Shown piece by piece: positions 59,714 through 60,328 of a DNA stretch of 60,328 nucleotides. A program made the translations under genes and the position numbers. The notes beneath the pieces are model-generated. The model had not been told where the DNA came from. It saw only the letters and a list, made by a program, of their open reading frames with translations, and did no database searches. Each line of letters opens with the position of its first letter. Position 1 is the stretch's first letter. The DNA is from Rhodospirillaceae bacterium (GTDB lineage: Bacteria > Pseudomonadota > Alphaproteobacteria > CACIAM-22H2), in assembly GCA_022843945.1 (NCBI GenBank), contig JALHMR010000028.1, forward strand, positions 1-60,328, read 5' to 3'.

Positions 59714-60328
59714 ATGCAGAAGCTCCTCCGGTCGACTACGGCGCTCACGGCGCTCCTTGGCGCGTCGCTGCTGGGCGGCTGCATGGAGACGACGTTTGCC
59801 GTCAGCGCCGCCAAGCAGGTCACCCGCGAGACCCCGAAGCAGCAGGGTATTTACAAGATCGGGGACCCTTACCAGATCAATGGCGCCTGGTATTACCCGG
59901 CCGAGGACTACGCCTACAACGAGACCGGTGTTGCGTCCTTCTACGGCGGCGAGACCCAGGGCGTGAACTTCCACGGCCGGCTGACGGCCAACGGCGAACT
60001 CTACGACATGAATGCGCTGACGGCCGCCCATCAGACGCTGCCCATGCCGAGCCTCGTGCGCGTCACCAACCTGGAGAACGGGCGCTCGCTGGTGCTGCGG
60101 GTCAACGACCGCGGACCCTTCGCCCGCGGCCGCATCCTCGACGTTTCGCGCCGCTCCGCGCAGCTCCTGGGCTTCGAAGGCAAGGGCACCTCCATGGTGC
60201 GCGTCCAGGTCCTGCCCGACGAAAGCCGGCAGCTCAAGATGGCCATGCTGCAGGGCACCGGCACGCCGGGGACCGAAGTGGTCGCGGCAGTGCCGCGCGG
60301 CGCGATCGAGAGCGACGCGCTGGCTCCG
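59714..60328 (+). CDS. rlpA: RlpA-like septal ring lytic transglycosylase lipoprotein, partial
   Basis: 205 codons are visible and the gene continues beyond the window. The N-terminus has a lipoprotein signal ending LLGASLLGGC with the lipidated Cys near residue 23. The double-psi beta-barrel domain follows: ETGVASFYGGETQGVNFHGRLTANGELYDMNALTAAH near residue 76, SLVRVTNLENGRSLVLRVNDRGPFARGRILDVSRRSA, and VRVQVL. RlpA cleaves denuded glycan strands and localises to the septum. A SPOR domain would be expected beyond 60328. The product would act in the periplasm anchored to the outer membrane. Confidence 0.92.
   Translation, partial: MQKLLRSTTALTALLGASLLGGCMETTFAVSAAKQVTRETPKQQGIYKIGDPYQINGAWYYPAEDYAYNETGVASFYGGETQGVNFHGRLTANGELYDMNALTAAHQTLPMPSLVRVTNLENGRSLVLRVNDRGPFARGRILDVSRRSAQLLGFEGKGTSMVRVQVLPDESRQLKMAMLQGTGTPGTEVVAAVPRGAIESDALAP

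Overview
The window is GC-rich (roughly two thirds G+C by eye), densely coded, bacterial chromosomal DNA. It looks alphaproteobacterial, most like the Rhodospirillales or a neighbouring order. Supporting signs are the recG / sdhE / mfd neighbourhood, the DUF3572, DUF5985 and DUF6285 families, tripartite tricarboxylate (TctABC) transport, and an intergenic hairpin element of a kind common in that class. No phage, insertion sequence or CRISPR array was seen. Identifications come from reading the translations, not from database searches.

Layout. 0-2.1 kb: the 5' part of a type III polyketide synthase, then a fluoroacetate-dehalogenase-like hydrolase and a DUF502 membrane protein. 2.1-3.9 kb: three unrecognised accessory genes and a perfect palindrome. 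3.9-11.2 kb: recG, sdhE, mfd, an FkbM methyltransferase and a DsbA-family oxidoreductase. 11.4-17.0 kb: a tightly coupled six-gene operon (acyl-CoA synthetase, SDR, double NIPSNAP, acyl-CoA dehydrogenase, APH-type kinase, DUF6285). It contains the gene set of the Pseudomonas putida levulinate (lva) pathway and is read here as 4-oxo/4-hydroxy-acid catabolism. 17.1-18.3 kb: a D-threonine-aldolase/D-serine-dehydratase-like enzyme.

18.4-23.9 kb holds the most striking locus: egtD, a selenide,water dikinase fused to a flavoprotein-like domain (SenC-like), a convergent SenB-like glycosyltransferase, and an EgtB-like SenA. Together they make a complete candidate selenoneine pathway. EgtD would make hercynine, SelD/SenC selenophosphate, SenB a selenosugar, and SenA would join the selenosugar to hercynine. 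An RraA-family gene, an ATP-grasp-like gene, a small membrane protein, a cupin, HU, and a small operon including an overlooked 33-residue membrane peptide follow to 27.6 kb.

27.7-41.4 kb is transport and signalling: an ABC exporter, a chemoreceptor, a wHTH/DUF5985/DUF5985 trio, a 2112-residue soluble poly-HAMP hybrid kinase (eleven 92-residue repeats plus a divergent one), and a second REC-HK-REC hybrid kinase. 41.5-45.7 kb: a crotonase, a secreted peptide, a cysteine-rich copper-protein homologue, and a two-subunit molybdenum hydroxylase. 45.8-47.6 kb: an unknown gene, tRNA-Ser(UGA) and tandem PAS_5-like paralogues. 47.8-52.8 kb: a GntR-regulated TctCBA / PrpD operon. 52.8-56.2 kb: a TPR-2OG oxygenase, then kynureninase and a frameshifted tryptophan 2,3-dioxygenase. 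56.4-60.3 kb: a degenerate EAL-like protein, a YdcF protein, a MltB-type transglycosylase, and an RlpA-like lipoprotein cut by the window end.
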